A stretch of DNA of 64,000 bases from RI-92 sp037384645. GTDB lineage: Bacteria; Pseudomonadota; Gammaproteobacteria; UBA6429; Thiohalophilaceae. Numbering within the stretch: position 1 is the stretch's first letter; each line of letters starts with the position of its first letter. Both the position numbers and the translations under genes were made by a program. The stretch is taken from the NCBI GenBank assembly GCA_037384645.1, contig JARRNT010000021.1:3516-67515 (forward strand), given 5' to 3'. A model generated the notes under the pieces. It was not told the origin of the DNA, did not search any database, and saw only the letters and a program-made list of their open reading frames with translations. Shown in pieces: positions 51,700 through 61,128 of the stretch.

Positions 51700-52337
51700 C
51701 AGGCGGCCTTTTCCAGTTCGAGATGGACCGCTTCGCTGCCACTGAGATCCAGGGCCTGGTGCGAGGTCAGGATCACCATACCGCCCTGCTGGCTGTGTGC
51801 CACCAGCAGCGACTCAAAAAAGCGGACACTGCCCTTGTCGAGCGAGGTAAAGGGTTCATCCAGGATCCAGAGGGGTTGGCTGCTGAAGAGCAGGCGTGAC
51901 AGGGCGAGCCGGCGCTGTTGGCCGGAGGACAACTGGTAGGCCAGGCTGTCTTCGTAACCAGCCAGGCCCAGGGTATCGATACAGGCCTGGATATCGCCGG
52001 CCTTGCCGGTTTTAAGTGATTGAAAACCCTGTATATTTTCCCAAACCGTGAGTTCTGCCTTGACACCGTTCTGGTGACCGACAAAACACAGCTGCTGGTG
52101 GAACTGCTTGCCCAGCTGGGTGATGTCTGTCCCGCCCCAGGCTACTGTGCCGGTCTCGGCCAGGCGCAGGCCGGCCAATATATATAAGAGCGAGGTTTTG
52201 CCACAGCCATTACCGCCCTGAATAAACAGCAGCTGGCCCGGCTCCAGCACAAAGGACAGGTCGCTGAACAGGCGGGTTTCTCCCCGTACCGCGGCGAGGG
52301 ACGAAACCGTGAGCGAAGGACAGGTATTGGAAAGCAT
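51699..52337 (-). CDS. ccmA: Cytochrome c biogenesis ATP-binding protein CcmA
   Basis: The 212-residue ABC ATPase has Walker A GGNGCGKTSLL, the signature LSSGQQRRLALSRLL and Walker B PLWILDEPFTSLD. It powers CcmABCD. It is the first gene of the minus-strand ccmABCDEFGHI operon, which probably continues through the ferredoxin-flavoprotein gene. Confidence 0.96.
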   Translation of the reverse strand: MLSNTCPSLTVSSLAAVRGETRLFSDLSFVLEPGQLLFIQGGNGCGKTSLLYILAGLRLAETGTVAWGGTDITQLGKQFHQQLCFVGHQNGVKAELTVWENIQGFQSLKTGKAGDIQACIDTLGLAGYEDSLAYQLSSGQQRRLALSRLLFSSQPLWILDEPFTSLDKGSVRFFESLLVAHSQQGGMVILTSHQALDLSGSEAVHLELEKAA

Positions 52338-52722
52338 GATGAGAAAGCGGCGGTAAGTCCATGTTTATTCAGGAGGCAAAGGATACCATGAAGCTCAGGT
52401 ACTGTACTGCCAAAGCCATCAACTTCTGTTTGCCGTCACAATGTGGTGAGGGTTAATGCCGGAAGTCCTTGTTTTTATGGAGAAAAGCTTGCCTCAAGGG
52501 CGAGATGTCAGTATGCTTGAAGTATAACTATTATATATAGAGTAATTCAGTCTTTGTTCGGGAACGGAAAGTAGCGTCCCGGGACCGGTTTTCGCCACCG
52601 CTTAGCATTCCTGTGCCGCTGACGGCACGCGCGGCTGTATTCCGATCCCGGAGATTACCTGTCGTCGAGCCTGTGTGCTCGCGGCGATATTCCAGTTGTT
52701 ATGTATTCAGAGGTCTGGAACC
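52338..52722. other. Divergent regulatory region between ccmA and the CusB-like gene
   Basis: This 385-base region separates two divergent operons. A TATATATAG tract at 52532-52540 gives -10-like hexamers on both strands, including TATAAT on the minus strand towards ccmA. A 10-bp palindrome GTCCCGGGAC lies at 52576-52585, and a hairpin GTGCCG/CGGCAC with a four-base loop lies at 52613-52628 in the cus leader. No CusR/CopR box could be recognised. No gene is evident. Confidence 0.45.
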
Positions 52723-54216
52723 GTGATACCAGCAAAGACTACACCTGCCCGCCTGTATGGGATGTTATTCAAACTTGGATTCTGTCTGATCCTTGCCCTG
52801 TCACTGGGCGCCTGTGGTAAATCCAGTTCGGCCACGGCAGACAAGACCGATGGCAAGAAGGCCATCCAGCCGATTGCCAAGCATCTGCCCACCTATGTCT
52901 GCCCCATGCACCCGAATGTCATTCGCCACCATCCGGGGCATTGCCCGATCTGCGGCATGGCGCTGGTCAAAAAGGATGTGAAGCCGGCTAGCCATTCGCA
53001 GCCAGCTGCCAGCACAAACGGTACAGCGAAACAGGCAAAGGAGACTACAAAAGGGACTGAAGACAGCACGAAAAAGAAAGTTCCGCCCATCGCCAGGAAT
53101 CTTCCGGTATACACCTGTCCCATGCACTCCTTCATTCGACAGCACCACCCGGGACACTGCCCAATTTGCGGTATGCCGCTGGAAAAGGTAAAGGCAGGGA
53201 GCCAGAAACTCGCTGGCGATCCGGCGGTGAAAGTGAGTCCGGATGTCATCGAGAAACTCGGCGTGCGCACCGCCACGGTCGTGCGCGGTGATTTACAGCG
53301 CACCATCCGCACTGTGGGCTATGTGGCTTATGACCGTGACCTGGTTTCGAAAGTGTCTGTGGCCACCGCCGGCTGGGTCGAGAACCTGAGCAAGAAACGC
53401 ATCGGTCTGCGGGTGGACAAGGGTGAGGTGCTGGTTTCCCTGTATTCCCCCGAGTTTCTGCGGGTGCAAAAGGAATATCTTGCCGCGCAGAAAAAAGACA
53501 AATCCAGTGTCCTGCGAAAGTACAGTGCGCGTCGCCAGAGTGTGGCGCCGCGGGATCAGCTGCGTTATATGGGGATTTCCGATGCCCAGGCCTATGACAT
53601 TGCCCGTAGCGGCAAACCCATGTTTCGGATCCCTGTCTATGCACCGCGTTACGGCGAGATTGTGAAATATAATGTGAAAAAAGATCAGTTTATCCCCGCC
53701 AATTATCCCATGTTCACAATCGCTGACCTGTCCTACGTCTGGGTGATCGCGGATGTGTATCAGCACCAGGTGGAGTATGTGCAACGCAACCTTAAGGCGG
53801 ATGTGGCGGTAGACGCCGTACCCGGCCAGCGTTTCAAGGGACATGTCTATTTTGTCAATCCCGTTCTGGATCCCAAGACCCGGACCATGAAAGTCCGTTT
53901 GTTGGTGTCGAACCCGCACTGGAAACTCAGACCGAACATGTTTGCCAACGTACGTATCTTCGACACGCCAAAGAGCGATGTGTTGATAATTCCGCGCGAG
54001 GCGCTGATTGTCACCGGCCGCCGTAAGGTCGTGATCGTGGATCGCGGACATGGCTATTTTCAGCCGGTGGCTGTGACGGCGGGTATGACCAGTGGCGACA
54101 AGGTTGAAATCAAGTCCGGGCTCAAGCAGGGCGAAAAAGTGGTCGTATCCGGGCAGTTCCTCATCGATTCGGAGGCTAACCTGCAGGCGAGTTTCCAACG
54201 CTTCGGTACGGAATAG
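52723..54216 (+). CDS. cusB: CusB-like RND periplasmic adaptor with two heavy-metal-binding domains
   Basis: The 497-residue lipoprotein (lipobox LGAC, Cys31) starts with two copies of the heavy-metal-binding CPMHP...CPICGM domain at residues 58-81 and 130-153, joined by a Lys/Thr/Ala-rich linker. The rest is a membrane-fusion protein with barrel-sandwich and beta-barrel blocks (GWVENLSKKRIGLRVDKGE; FTIADLSYVWVIADVYQHQV). It should link the pump to the outer membrane and pass Cu(I)/Ag(I). GTG at 52723 was chosen from an AGAGG site; GTG at 52675 and ATG at 52762 are alternatives. Confidence 0.85.
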   Translation: MIPAKTTPARLYGMLFKLGFCLILALSLGACGKSSSATADKTDGKKAIQPIAKHLPTYVCPMHPNVIRHHPGHCPICGMALVKKDVKPASHSQPAASTNGTAKQAKETTKGTEDSTKKKVPPIARNLPVYTCPMHSFIRQHHPGHCPICGMPLEKVKAGSQKLAGDPAVKVSPDVIEKLGVRTATVVRGDLQRTIRTVGYVAYDRDLVSKVSVATAGWVENLSKKRIGLRVDKGEVLVSLYSPEFLRVQKEYLAAQKKDKSSVLRKYSARRQSVAPRDQLRYMGISDAQAYDIARSGKPMFRIPVYAPRYGEIVKYNVKKDQFIPANYPMFTIADLSYVWVIADVYQHQVEYVQRNLKADVAVDAVPGQRFKGHVYFVNPVLDPKTRTMKVRLLVSNPHWKLRPNMFANVRIFDTPKSDVLIIPREALIVTGRRKVVIVDRGHGYFQPVAVTAGMTSGDKVEIKSGLKQGEKVVVSGQFLIDSEANLQASFQRFGTE

Positions 54217-54225
54217 TCAGCACAG

Positions 54226-57200
54226 ATGTTAGCTAAACTGATTCGTTGGTCTATCGATAACCGGGTCCTGATCCTGGTTGTGACGGTGCTGTTAACTGCC
54301 TGGGGCTGGTTCTCGGTCAAACATATTCCCCTGGATGCGATCCCTAACCTGTCGGATGTCCAGGTGATTATCCGCACCAGTTATCCCGGCCAGTCGCCGC
54401 AGGTGGTGGAAGATCAGGTCACGTATCCGCTGACCACGACCATGTTGTCCGTGCCGGGTGCCAAGGCGGTGCGCGGCTATTCCTATTTCGGCGATTCCTA
54501 TGTCTATGTGATCTTCAAAGACCATACCAATCTGTATTGGGCGCGCAGCCGCGTGCTGGAATACCTGAGCCAGGCCGCCGCCGACCTGCCAGCGGGTGTG
54601 CACCCGCACCTGGGGCCCGATGCCACCGGTGTCGGCTGGGTCTATGAGTATGCTCTGGTCGATCGCAGCGGCAAACATGATATTTCGCAGTTACGCAGCC
54701 TGCAGGACTGGTATCTCAAATATGAATTGCAGACGGTGCCGGGCGTCGCGCAAGTGGCGACGGTGGGCGGCATGGTGCGTCAGTACCAGATTGTCGTGAA
54801 CCCGCTAAAGCTGCGTTCCTATGGCATCACGCTGTCACAACTAATACGGGCGATCCGGCGCAGTAACGCCGAGGTCGGCGGCTCGGTCGTCGAGATGGCG
54901 GAGTCGGAGTACATGATCCGCTCTATGGGTTATCTGCACGGCGTCAAAGACCTCAGAAACATTCCCATTATCACTAACAAGAAGGGGATCCCGTTATTGC
55001 TGGGCGACCTGGCAACGGTACAGGTCGGGCCGGAGATGCGCCGCGGTATCGCCGATCTCAATGGCAATGGCGAAGTCACCGGCGGGATCGTGGTGATGCG
55101 GGCCGGGCAAAACGCCCTGCAGACTATCTCGGCGGTGAAGAAGCGATTACAGCAATTACAACACGGCCTGCCCAAGGGCGTGCAGATCGTGCCCACTTAC
55201 GACCGTTCAAAATTGATCCACCGTGCCGTCAACAACCTGTCGGGCAAGCTGGTGGAAGAATTTATCGTGGTGGCACTGGTGTGTCTGCTGTTCCTGTTTC
55301 ACATTCGCTCGGCTTTTGTCGCGATCGTGACCCTGCCACTGGGTGTGCTGACCGCGTTTATCATTATGCGTTGGCACGGTATCAACGCCAATATCATGTC
55401 GCTTGGCGGGATCGCGATCGCCATCGGCGCGATGGTGGATGCGGCGATCGTCATGATCGAGAATGCGCACAAACATATCGAGCACTGGCATCAACAGAAT
55501 CCGAATACGGAATTGCACAACGCCTTGCGCTGGCAGTTAATCGCCAATGCCGCCAGTGAAGTCGGACCGGCCCTGTTTTTCTCCCTGCTGATTATCACCC
55601 TGAGTTTCGTGCCGGTGTTTTCCCTGCAGGCACAAGAGGGACGTATGTTTGCGCCCCTGGCCTATACCAAGACCTATGCCATGGCCGCGGCGGCGGGGCT
55701 CGCCGTTACCCTGGTACCGGTGTTGATGGGTTATTTTATTCGCGGCCGGATCCCCAGTGAATCCGCCAACCCGCTGAGTCGCGTGCTGATCCGAATTTAT
55801 CAGTCACGCCTGAAGCGGGTCCTGAGCGCGCCGAAAAAAACCCTGGTCATCGCCGCCGTGCTGCTGGTGACCATCGCCATTCCCATCGGCGGTGTGGGTA
55901 GCCTGCTTGCCCCGCTAACCTGGCCGACGACAGTCGTGGACTGGATGTACGGCAATGCACCAAACGGCAGCCTGCGGGCGGGTTACGAGGATACCATCGC
56001 GCATTGGCAGAACGCGATGGCAAACAGCTGGCGCACGAGCTTTAGTTGGTCGCCGTTTATTGCGCGTATGAGCGACGGGATGGGCCATGAATTCATGCCC
56101 TCGATGTTCGAGGGTGACCTGCTGTACATGCCGGAGACGCTGCCCGGCCTGTCCATCGGTAAGGCGCAGCAGTTGCTGGAGGTGACCGATCGCCTCATTA
56201 AGACTGTCCCGGAAGTCAAACGTGTGTTCGGCAAGATCGGTCGATCCGATACCGCTACTGACCCGGCGCCGCTGACCATGATCGAGACGGTCATTCAACT
56301 CAAGCCGCAGAGTCAATGGCGCAAGGGTATGACCCTGGCCAAATTGATCCACGAGCTGAATGCCCGTGTTGACCTGCCGGGCCTGACCAATGCTTGGTTG
56401 GAGCCCATCCGGACCCGTATCGATATGGTGTCCACCGGCATCACAACGCCGGTGGGAGTGAAGGTCTCCGGCCCGGACCTCAAGGTGATCGAACGGATCG
56501 GCCGCGAGATCGAAGCGGTGGTGAAACAGGTACGTGGCACCGCTTCAGCCTATTCCGACCGGGTAACCGGCGGGCGCTATATTGACGTGATACCTGAACG
56601 CAGGAAGGCCGCCCTCCGCGGGGTGAGCATCGCGGATATCAACCAGGTGATCAGTGCGGCAGTGGGCGGCATCAATGTCACCTATACCGTCGAAGGTACT
56701 GAACGCTATCCGGTTAATCTGCGCTTCGCCCGTGAGGATCGCGACAGCGTTAACAAGTTACGCAATCTGCCTATCGTGACACCACGCGGGCAGGATATCC
56801 CGCTGAGCGAAGTGTGTAACATCAAGGTTGATAATGGCCCGCCCGTCATCAAGACGGAAAACGGGCGTCCGGATGGCTGGATCTTTATTGATATTCATGG
56901 TGTTGACCTTGGCAGTTATGTCAATGCGGCACGCAAACTGGTCAATAAGGAAGTGAAATTGCCACCGGGTTATTCCATTAGCTGGACCGGACAGTACCGG
57001 TATATGCAGCGGGCCAGAGCGAAACTAATGGAAGTGATTCCGTTTACGCTGATGATCATATTTATGTTGTTGTATCTGACCTTCCGTAATATTGGGGAGG
57101 CCCTGCTGGTGCTGCTGACGTTGCCTTTCGCCCTGGTCGGCAGTTACTGGTTTATGCTGATGCTGGGCTATCACAGCTCGGTCGCGACGGCAGTCGGGAT

Positions 57201-57555
57201 GATCGCGCTGGCCGGGGTGGCAGCAGAATTTGGGGTCATCATGTTGATCTATCTCGACAACGCGGTGAAAGAACGAATTGCCAGGGATGAAATGCACACG
57301 GTGGCTGATCTCAGGGCCGCCATCATGGAAGGGGCGGTGATGCGGATTCGGCCCAAGGCCATGACCGTGACCGTCATTGTCGCCGGCCTGGTTCCCATCA
57401 TGCTGGGACACGGTACAGGCTCAGAGGTGATGCAGCGCATTGCCGCACCCATGATAGGCGGGATGGTCACTGCCCCGCTGTTATCCCTGTTTGTGGTGCC
57501 GGTGGTCTACCTGCTATGGAAAACCAGGCAGCTCGGTCTGGAGAAGTTGAAATAA
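54226..57555 (+). CDS. cusA: CusA-type heavy-metal RND efflux pump
   Basis: The 1109-residue protein is a proton-driven trimeric pump with 12 helices. The HME-RND signatures are present: IGAMVDAAIVMIENAHKH with the proton-relay Asp, HEFMPSMFEGDLLYMPETLP with the Met-containing entry cleft, and GVAAEFGVIMLIYLD with the membrane Glu. These fit the Cu(I)/Ag(I) branch. It starts nine bases after the adaptor gene. No TolC/CusC-type channel gene is next to it, so the outer-membrane part must be encoded elsewhere. Confidence 0.92.
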   Translation: MLAKLIRWSIDNRVLILVVTVLLTAWGWFSVKHIPLDAIPNLSDVQVIIRTSYPGQSPQVVEDQVTYPLTTTMLSVPGAKAVRGYSYFGDSYVYVIFKDHTNLYWARSRVLEYLSQAAADLPAGVHPHLGPDATGVGWVYEYALVDRSGKHDISQLRSLQDWYLKYELQTVPGVAQVATVGGMVRQYQIVVNPLKLRSYGITLSQLIRAIRRSNAEVGGSVVEMAESEYMIRSMGYLHGVKDLRNIPIITNKKGIPLLLGDLATVQVGPEMRRGIADLNGNGEVTGGIVVMRAGQNALQTISAVKKRLQQLQHGLPKGVQIVPTYDRSKLIHRAVNNLSGKLVEEFIVVALVCLLFLFHIRSAFVAIVTLPLGVLTAFIIMRWHGINANIMSLGGIAIAIGAMVDAAIVMIENAHKHIEHWHQQNPNTELHNALRWQLIANAASEVGPALFFSLLIITLSFVPVFSLQAQEGRMFAPLAYTKTYAMAAAAGLAVTLVPVLMGYFIRGRIPSESANPLSRVLIRIYQSRLKRVLSAPKKTLVIAAVLLVTIAIPIGGVGSLLAPLTWPTTVVDWMYGNAPNGSLRAGYEDTIAHWQNAMANSWRTSFSWSPFIARMSDGMGHEFMPSMFEGDLLYMPETLPGLSIGKAQQLLEVTDRLIKTVPEVKRVFGKIGRSDTATDPAPLTMIETVIQLKPQSQWRKGMTLAKLIHELNARVDLPGLTNAWLEPIRTRIDMVSTGITTPVGVKVSGPDLKVIERIGREIEAVVKQVRGTASAYSDRVTGGRYIDVIPERRKAALRGVSIADINQVISAAVGGINVTYTVEGTERYPVNLRFAREDRDSVNKLRNLPIVTPRGQDIPLSEVCNIKVDNGPPVIKTENGRPDGWIFIDIHGVDLGSYVNAARKLVNKEVKLPPGYSISWTGQYRYMQRARAKLMEVIPFTLMIIFMLLYLTFRNIGEALLVLLTLPFALVGSYWFMLMLGYHSSVATAVGMIALAGVAAEFGVIMLIYLDNAVKERIARDEMHTVADLRAAIMEGAVMRIRPKAMTVTVIVAGLVPIMLGHGTGSEVMQRIAAPMIGGMVTAPLLSLFVVPVVYLLWKTRQLGLEKLK

Positions 57556-57666
57556 TAGAGGTCTGCCGCGTGTCATAATTTTAATTAAGTACCTGGCCAT
57601 CTAAAATACTGTGTTCTGGTAACGCTATAATCTTGAAAAATAATATTAATTAAATCAGCATTGAGC

Positions 57667-58587
57667 ATGACTTCAGTAATTCGAACACCTTTTGCGCGAT
57701 TATTGCGCCGGGCCTTTTATGTTTTTCTGGCGATGGGACTGCTGGGGTTTGTCGCCCTCGGGGTGGTCAACTGGAACCGGGACGTCAAGGATACACGCCA
57801 GAATTTGTCGGTATTTGCGCGTTTCCTGGCATCCGCCTCCCAGGCGTTTTTCGATGACCTGGGGCATGGGCTGCAACCGCTGGGGCAGTTGTTGCAGCGG
57901 ATTGACGTGCTCAATAATCCCGCAGTGTCTCGACCCTACCTGTTAAAGTTCCAGGCGCGCTATCCACAAATCGGCTCGATGGCGGTGATTGCACCCAATG
58001 GCAAGATGCTGATTAATACGGCGAGTAAGCCCGGTGCACCCCTGCCGGATTTTCGCAAGACTACCGCCTATATGGCGCCATTCAAACGCGCCCTCAACGC
58101 CGATACGCCTTACACCATCGGCCGCCCGGAATACGGCCAGGTACTACACGAATGGCGGTTTCCCTTCCGTTACACCATGCACAACGATTATGGCAAAGCG
58201 CTGTTTATGATCCAGGCCGCGATTCCCCTGGAAACCGGTATGCGAATGCTGCGCAATATGTCGTTACCGCCACACAGCCTGGTCGGTATCCTGCGTGAAG
58301 ACGGGCTGCAACAGGCTCGCTGGCCGGTTGACGATCCGAACAAGGTGTATGGTCGGAATCTGCACGGGCCATTGATTCGGTATATCCAGGAGCACCCTGG
58401 AGCGAAAAACGGGTTTTTCACCGGCCACTCGCCCTGGATGTTTACCAGGGCGCAACGGCTTGGTGCGTTTACCCATTTGGGTAAGCTGCCGATGTATGCC
58501 TATGTATCGATTCCCTTTAGCTTTATCAGGGGGAAGTGGTGGAGCATAGCCAGGAACTACTGGACCAGGCGCGTCATGACTCCCTGA
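57667..58587 (+). CDS. Membrane-anchored periplasmic sensor half of a split GGDEF-EAL protein
   Basis: The 306-residue product has one N-terminal helix (FYVFLAMGLLGFVALGVVNW) followed by a periplasmic PAS/Cache-like sensor (YPQIGSMAVIAPNGKMLINTA ... VGILREDGLQQARWP). It ends 52 bases into the next frame. In homologues such a sensor is followed by a second membrane helix and then GGDEF in the same chain; here the second helix is missing and the frame changes near a GGGGG run at 58529-58533. A deletion with frameshift, or a true two-protein system, would explain it. Confidence 0.6.
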   Translation: MTSVIRTPFARLLRRAFYVFLAMGLLGFVALGVVNWNRDVKDTRQNLSVFARFLASASQAFFDDLGHGLQPLGQLLQRIDVLNNPAVSRPYLLKFQARYPQIGSMAVIAPNGKMLINTASKPGAPLPDFRKTTAYMAPFKRALNADTPYTIGRPEYGQVLHEWRFPFRYTMHNDYGKALFMIQAAIPLETGMRMLRNMSLPPHSLVGILREDGLQQARWPVDDPNKVYGRNLHGPLIRYIQEHPGAKNGFFTGHSPWMFTRAQRLGAFTHLGKLPMYAYVSIPFSFIRGKWWSIARNYWTRRVMTP

Positions 58588-59876
58588 CCGGCCTGGCCAA
58601 CCGCGCAGGCGCAGAGGAGTTACTCGATTACAAAATACAGGAATATGCCAAAAGCAACCGGCATTTCTCGATAATCTTTTTTGACCTGGATCGATTCAAG
58701 GACATCAACGATTCGCTCGGCCATGGTATCGGCGATCAATTACTGATCGAAGTGAGCAAACGAACCCGATCGGTTTTGCGCAAGGAAGATATCCTGGCGC
58801 GCATCGGCGGTGATGAATTCCTGATCATACTGTCCGGCGGTCTCGAAGAGGCGAGCACGGCCAGTGCCAAACGCATTATCGAGGCATTCGAGGCGCCCTT
58901 CATCGTGGCACGGCAGCGCCTGAAAATGTCCTGCAGCATGGGCATTGCAATCTACCCTGAACATGGCACGGATCGGGTAACACTGCTAAAGCATGCTGAT
59001 ACGGCAATGTACGAAGCCAAGCGGCAGGGCCGGAGTGGCTATGCCTGGTACGAGTGGGCGCTCGGTGCCCGGCTGCAGCAGCGCATCACCATGGAGGCGC
59101 GCATGCGCGATGCCCTGGCCCAGCAACAGTATCGACTGCATTATCAGCCGATTGTCGATTTGCGCTCGGGTGATCTGATTGGGATCGAAGCATTATTGCG
59201 CTGGCTGGATGCAGAGGGACAGTCGCACAGCCCCGAGGATTTTATTCCGGTTGCCGAGGAAACCGGACTGATCCTACCGCTCGGTGAATGGGTGCTGCGG
59301 GAAGCCTGCAAGCAGGCCAAGCAATGGCTGGACCAGGGCTTTGAGCTGGGTATATCCGTGAACCTGTCCACTCGCCAGTTTCTGGATCCGGATTTGCCAG
59401 TCAAGGTCGAATCGGTCATCCGGGAATATCAATTACCGCCTTCACGCCTGGAGCTTGAAATTACCGAGGGCGCCGCGATGCTGGATCCGGAGTCCAGCCT
59501 GGAGGTGCTGACCACCCTGAAGCAGATCGGTGTCAAAATTGCGATTGATGATTTTGGTACGGGTTATTCATCGCTGAGTTATCTCAAGCGTATCCCGGCC
59601 GATACGATCAAGATCGATAAAAGTTTTGTCGACGGTGTTGCCAGCGAGTCTGACGATCACGCCATAGTCTATTCCATCATCGCCCTTGCCAAGTCCCTGG
59701 ATAAACACATCATTGCCGAGGGCATCGAGACTCGCGAGCAAAAGAAGGCACTGGAAGAGGCAGGCTGTCGCTGGGGACAGGGCTATTTATTCAGTCGGCC
59801 GCTACCAGTTGATGAGTGCGAGGCAATGCTGGAAAAGATGCGATTCCGGATTCGACAGCGGCATCCCATGCTGTAA
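58536..59876 (+). CDS. GGDEF-EAL cyclic di-GMP protein (cytoplasmic half)
   Basis: The product of 446 residues has a GGDEF domain with an intact GGDEF loop and RKED inhibitory site five residues before it, and an EAL domain with EALLRW and DDFGTGYSSLSYLK. Both cyclase and phosphodiesterase motifs look functional. Tandem GTG codons (58536, 58539) lie just behind AGGGGGA, so independent translation is possible. It overlaps the sensor frame by 52 bases. One extra G in the run would fuse the two frames. Confidence 0.85.
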   Translation: MVEHSQELLDQARHDSLTGLANRAGAEELLDYKIQEYAKSNRHFSIIFFDLDRFKDINDSLGHGIGDQLLIEVSKRTRSVLRKEDILARIGGDEFLIILSGGLEEASTASAKRIIEAFEAPFIVARQRLKMSCSMGIAIYPEHGTDRVTLLKHADTAMYEAKRQGRSGYAWYEWALGARLQQRITMEARMRDALAQQQYRLHYQPIVDLRSGDLIGIEALLRWLDAEGQSHSPEDFIPVAEETGLILPLGEWVLREACKQAKQWLDQGFELGISVNLSTRQFLDPDLPVKVESVIREYQLPPSRLELEITEGAAMLDPESSLEVLTTLKQIGVKIAIDDFGTGYSSLSYLKRIPADTIKIDKSFVDGVASESDDHAIVYSIIALAKSLDKHIIAEGIETREQKKALEEAGCRWGQGYLFSRPLPVDECEAMLEKMRFRIRQRHPML

Positions 59877-59947
59877 AACTCTGGTTTTCACCCGCCCATA
59901 GTAGATAGAACCGGTGTTGTCTTTGTCTACCATCTCGGTGGCAGGAT

Positions 59948-59978
59948 AAAAAAATGGGGAGAACTTTCGTCCTCCCCA
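59948..59978 (-). terminator. Intrinsic terminator of the multicopper oxidase operon
   Basis: Read on the minus strand, a 10-bp stem (59978-59969 with 59964-59955) capped by a GAAA tetraloop runs into seven T residues (59954-59948). It lies 38 bases after the stop of the second oxidase gene. On the plus strand it would not terminate the GGDEF-EAL transcript. Confidence 0.92.
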
Positions 59979-60015
59979 GTTCGGGAAACCGCTATTATTG
60001 CTATTGTGTTGCGGC

Positions 60016-61113
60016 TTAACTGACACCCACGTTGGTTTTTGCCGTACCCCAGACATTGCCGGTAATCCAGTCCTTGATGTCGATCCGAACTTCGTAATCA
60101 CCGGTCACGGTCGGTTTCATGATGATGTCGTAGCGCTCACCCGCAATTGCCCGAAAGCCGGTGGTACCGACCGGGTTCGGCAGTGGGCGACCATCGGACA
60201 TGACAACCGTGGCGTTGAGTTCGGCCGGGAGGTGGATAAATTGCGGCTGGTGGCCGGCGGAGATATAGCGGGCCAGCAGGGTCTGGCCGGCCTTGATGCT
60301 GCCGGAGATCGGCGGATTATTCTTGGCCGAAGTGCCGCTGGCATCCACGCCGGTAATCACGAAGTAATCCGGTTGCAGGATGTTCAGGCCGGCGTCGTCA
60401 CCACAGGTCCCGGCACTCCAGCACTTGGTATGCCAGCTGGAATCGATTTCGTCCACGACCCAGAAGCACTCGGCGTCATAGGTTGGACCATTGTGGAACA
60501 GCGTGCCCGGGCCTTCCGGTGGGTCGACAATAATGGCACCGAACATGCCCATTTCCGTGTGTAACGGCGTGTTGGTATGGCAGTGGTAAAAATAGGTACC
60601 GGCCTGGTGCGGCCGCCACTGGTAGGTATACGTGCCATCCACGTCCCAGGTGATATGGCCGACACCATCAGCGTGGTCCGCCGGCTCGATACCATGGTGG
60701 TGAATGGTATGTACCCACATGTTACCGGATACCGTCAGGGTCGTATGTGCAATCTGGCCCTGGGTCAGGCGCATGGCCGGTGACGGGTAGAGGTCACCAC
60801 CGCCCATGTTGCCGCCCATGTTGACTTGCGTGCCGTTACTGCCGGTGTCAGTAAAGCCCCACATGGTGATTACCTTGCCGTCGTCCATGGTGATGGAGCC
60901 GTTCATGTAAATCCCCCGGTTGAAGGTCACGTCCGGGGTGACGATACCCGGGGTGGCCGGCGCGTCAGGGTAGACATAGCAGGCCTGGGCGACGCCGCCG
61001 CACATGCCGCCACCGCCACCACCACCACCGGTCATGGAACCGCTGCTGGTTGTGCTGCTGGTTTTGCTCCAACTTAATTTGGCTGCGAATTTTTCATTAA
61101 TATCAAACAACAT
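60016..61113 (-). CDS. Multicopper-oxidase-like protein without export signal
   Basis: The 365-residue protein contains cupredoxin domains with copper motifs HTIHHHG and YHCHTNTPLHTEMGMFG, the latter uniting type-3, type-1 and type-2 ligands. The start MLFDINEKFAAKLSWSK has no signal peptide or Tat motif and is followed by a Ser/Thr- and Gly-rich stretch (GGGGGGGG) with two nearby cysteines. It starts 15 bases after the Tat-exported oxidase gene, behind AAGGGGGAAC. It may be exported as a complex with that partner. The substrate is unknown. Confidence 0.75.
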   Translation of the reverse strand: MLFDINEKFAAKLSWSKTSSTTSSGSMTGGGGGGGGMCGGVAQACYVYPDAPATPGIVTPDVTFNRGIYMNGSITMDDGKVITMWGFTDTGSNGTQVNMGGNMGGGDLYPSPAMRLTQGQIAHTTLTVSGNMWVHTIHHHGIEPADHADGVGHITWDVDGTYTYQWRPHQAGTYFYHCHTNTPLHTEMGMFGAIIVDPPEGPGTLFHNGPTYDAECFWVVDEIDSSWHTKCWSAGTCGDDAGLNILQPDYFVITGVDASGTSAKNNPPISGSIKAGQTLLARYISAGHQPQFIHLPAELNATVVMSDGRPLPNPVGTTGFRAIAGERYDIIMKPTVTGDYEVRIDIKDWITGNVWGTAKTNVGVS

Positions 61114-61128
61114 GATTGCGTTCCCCCT

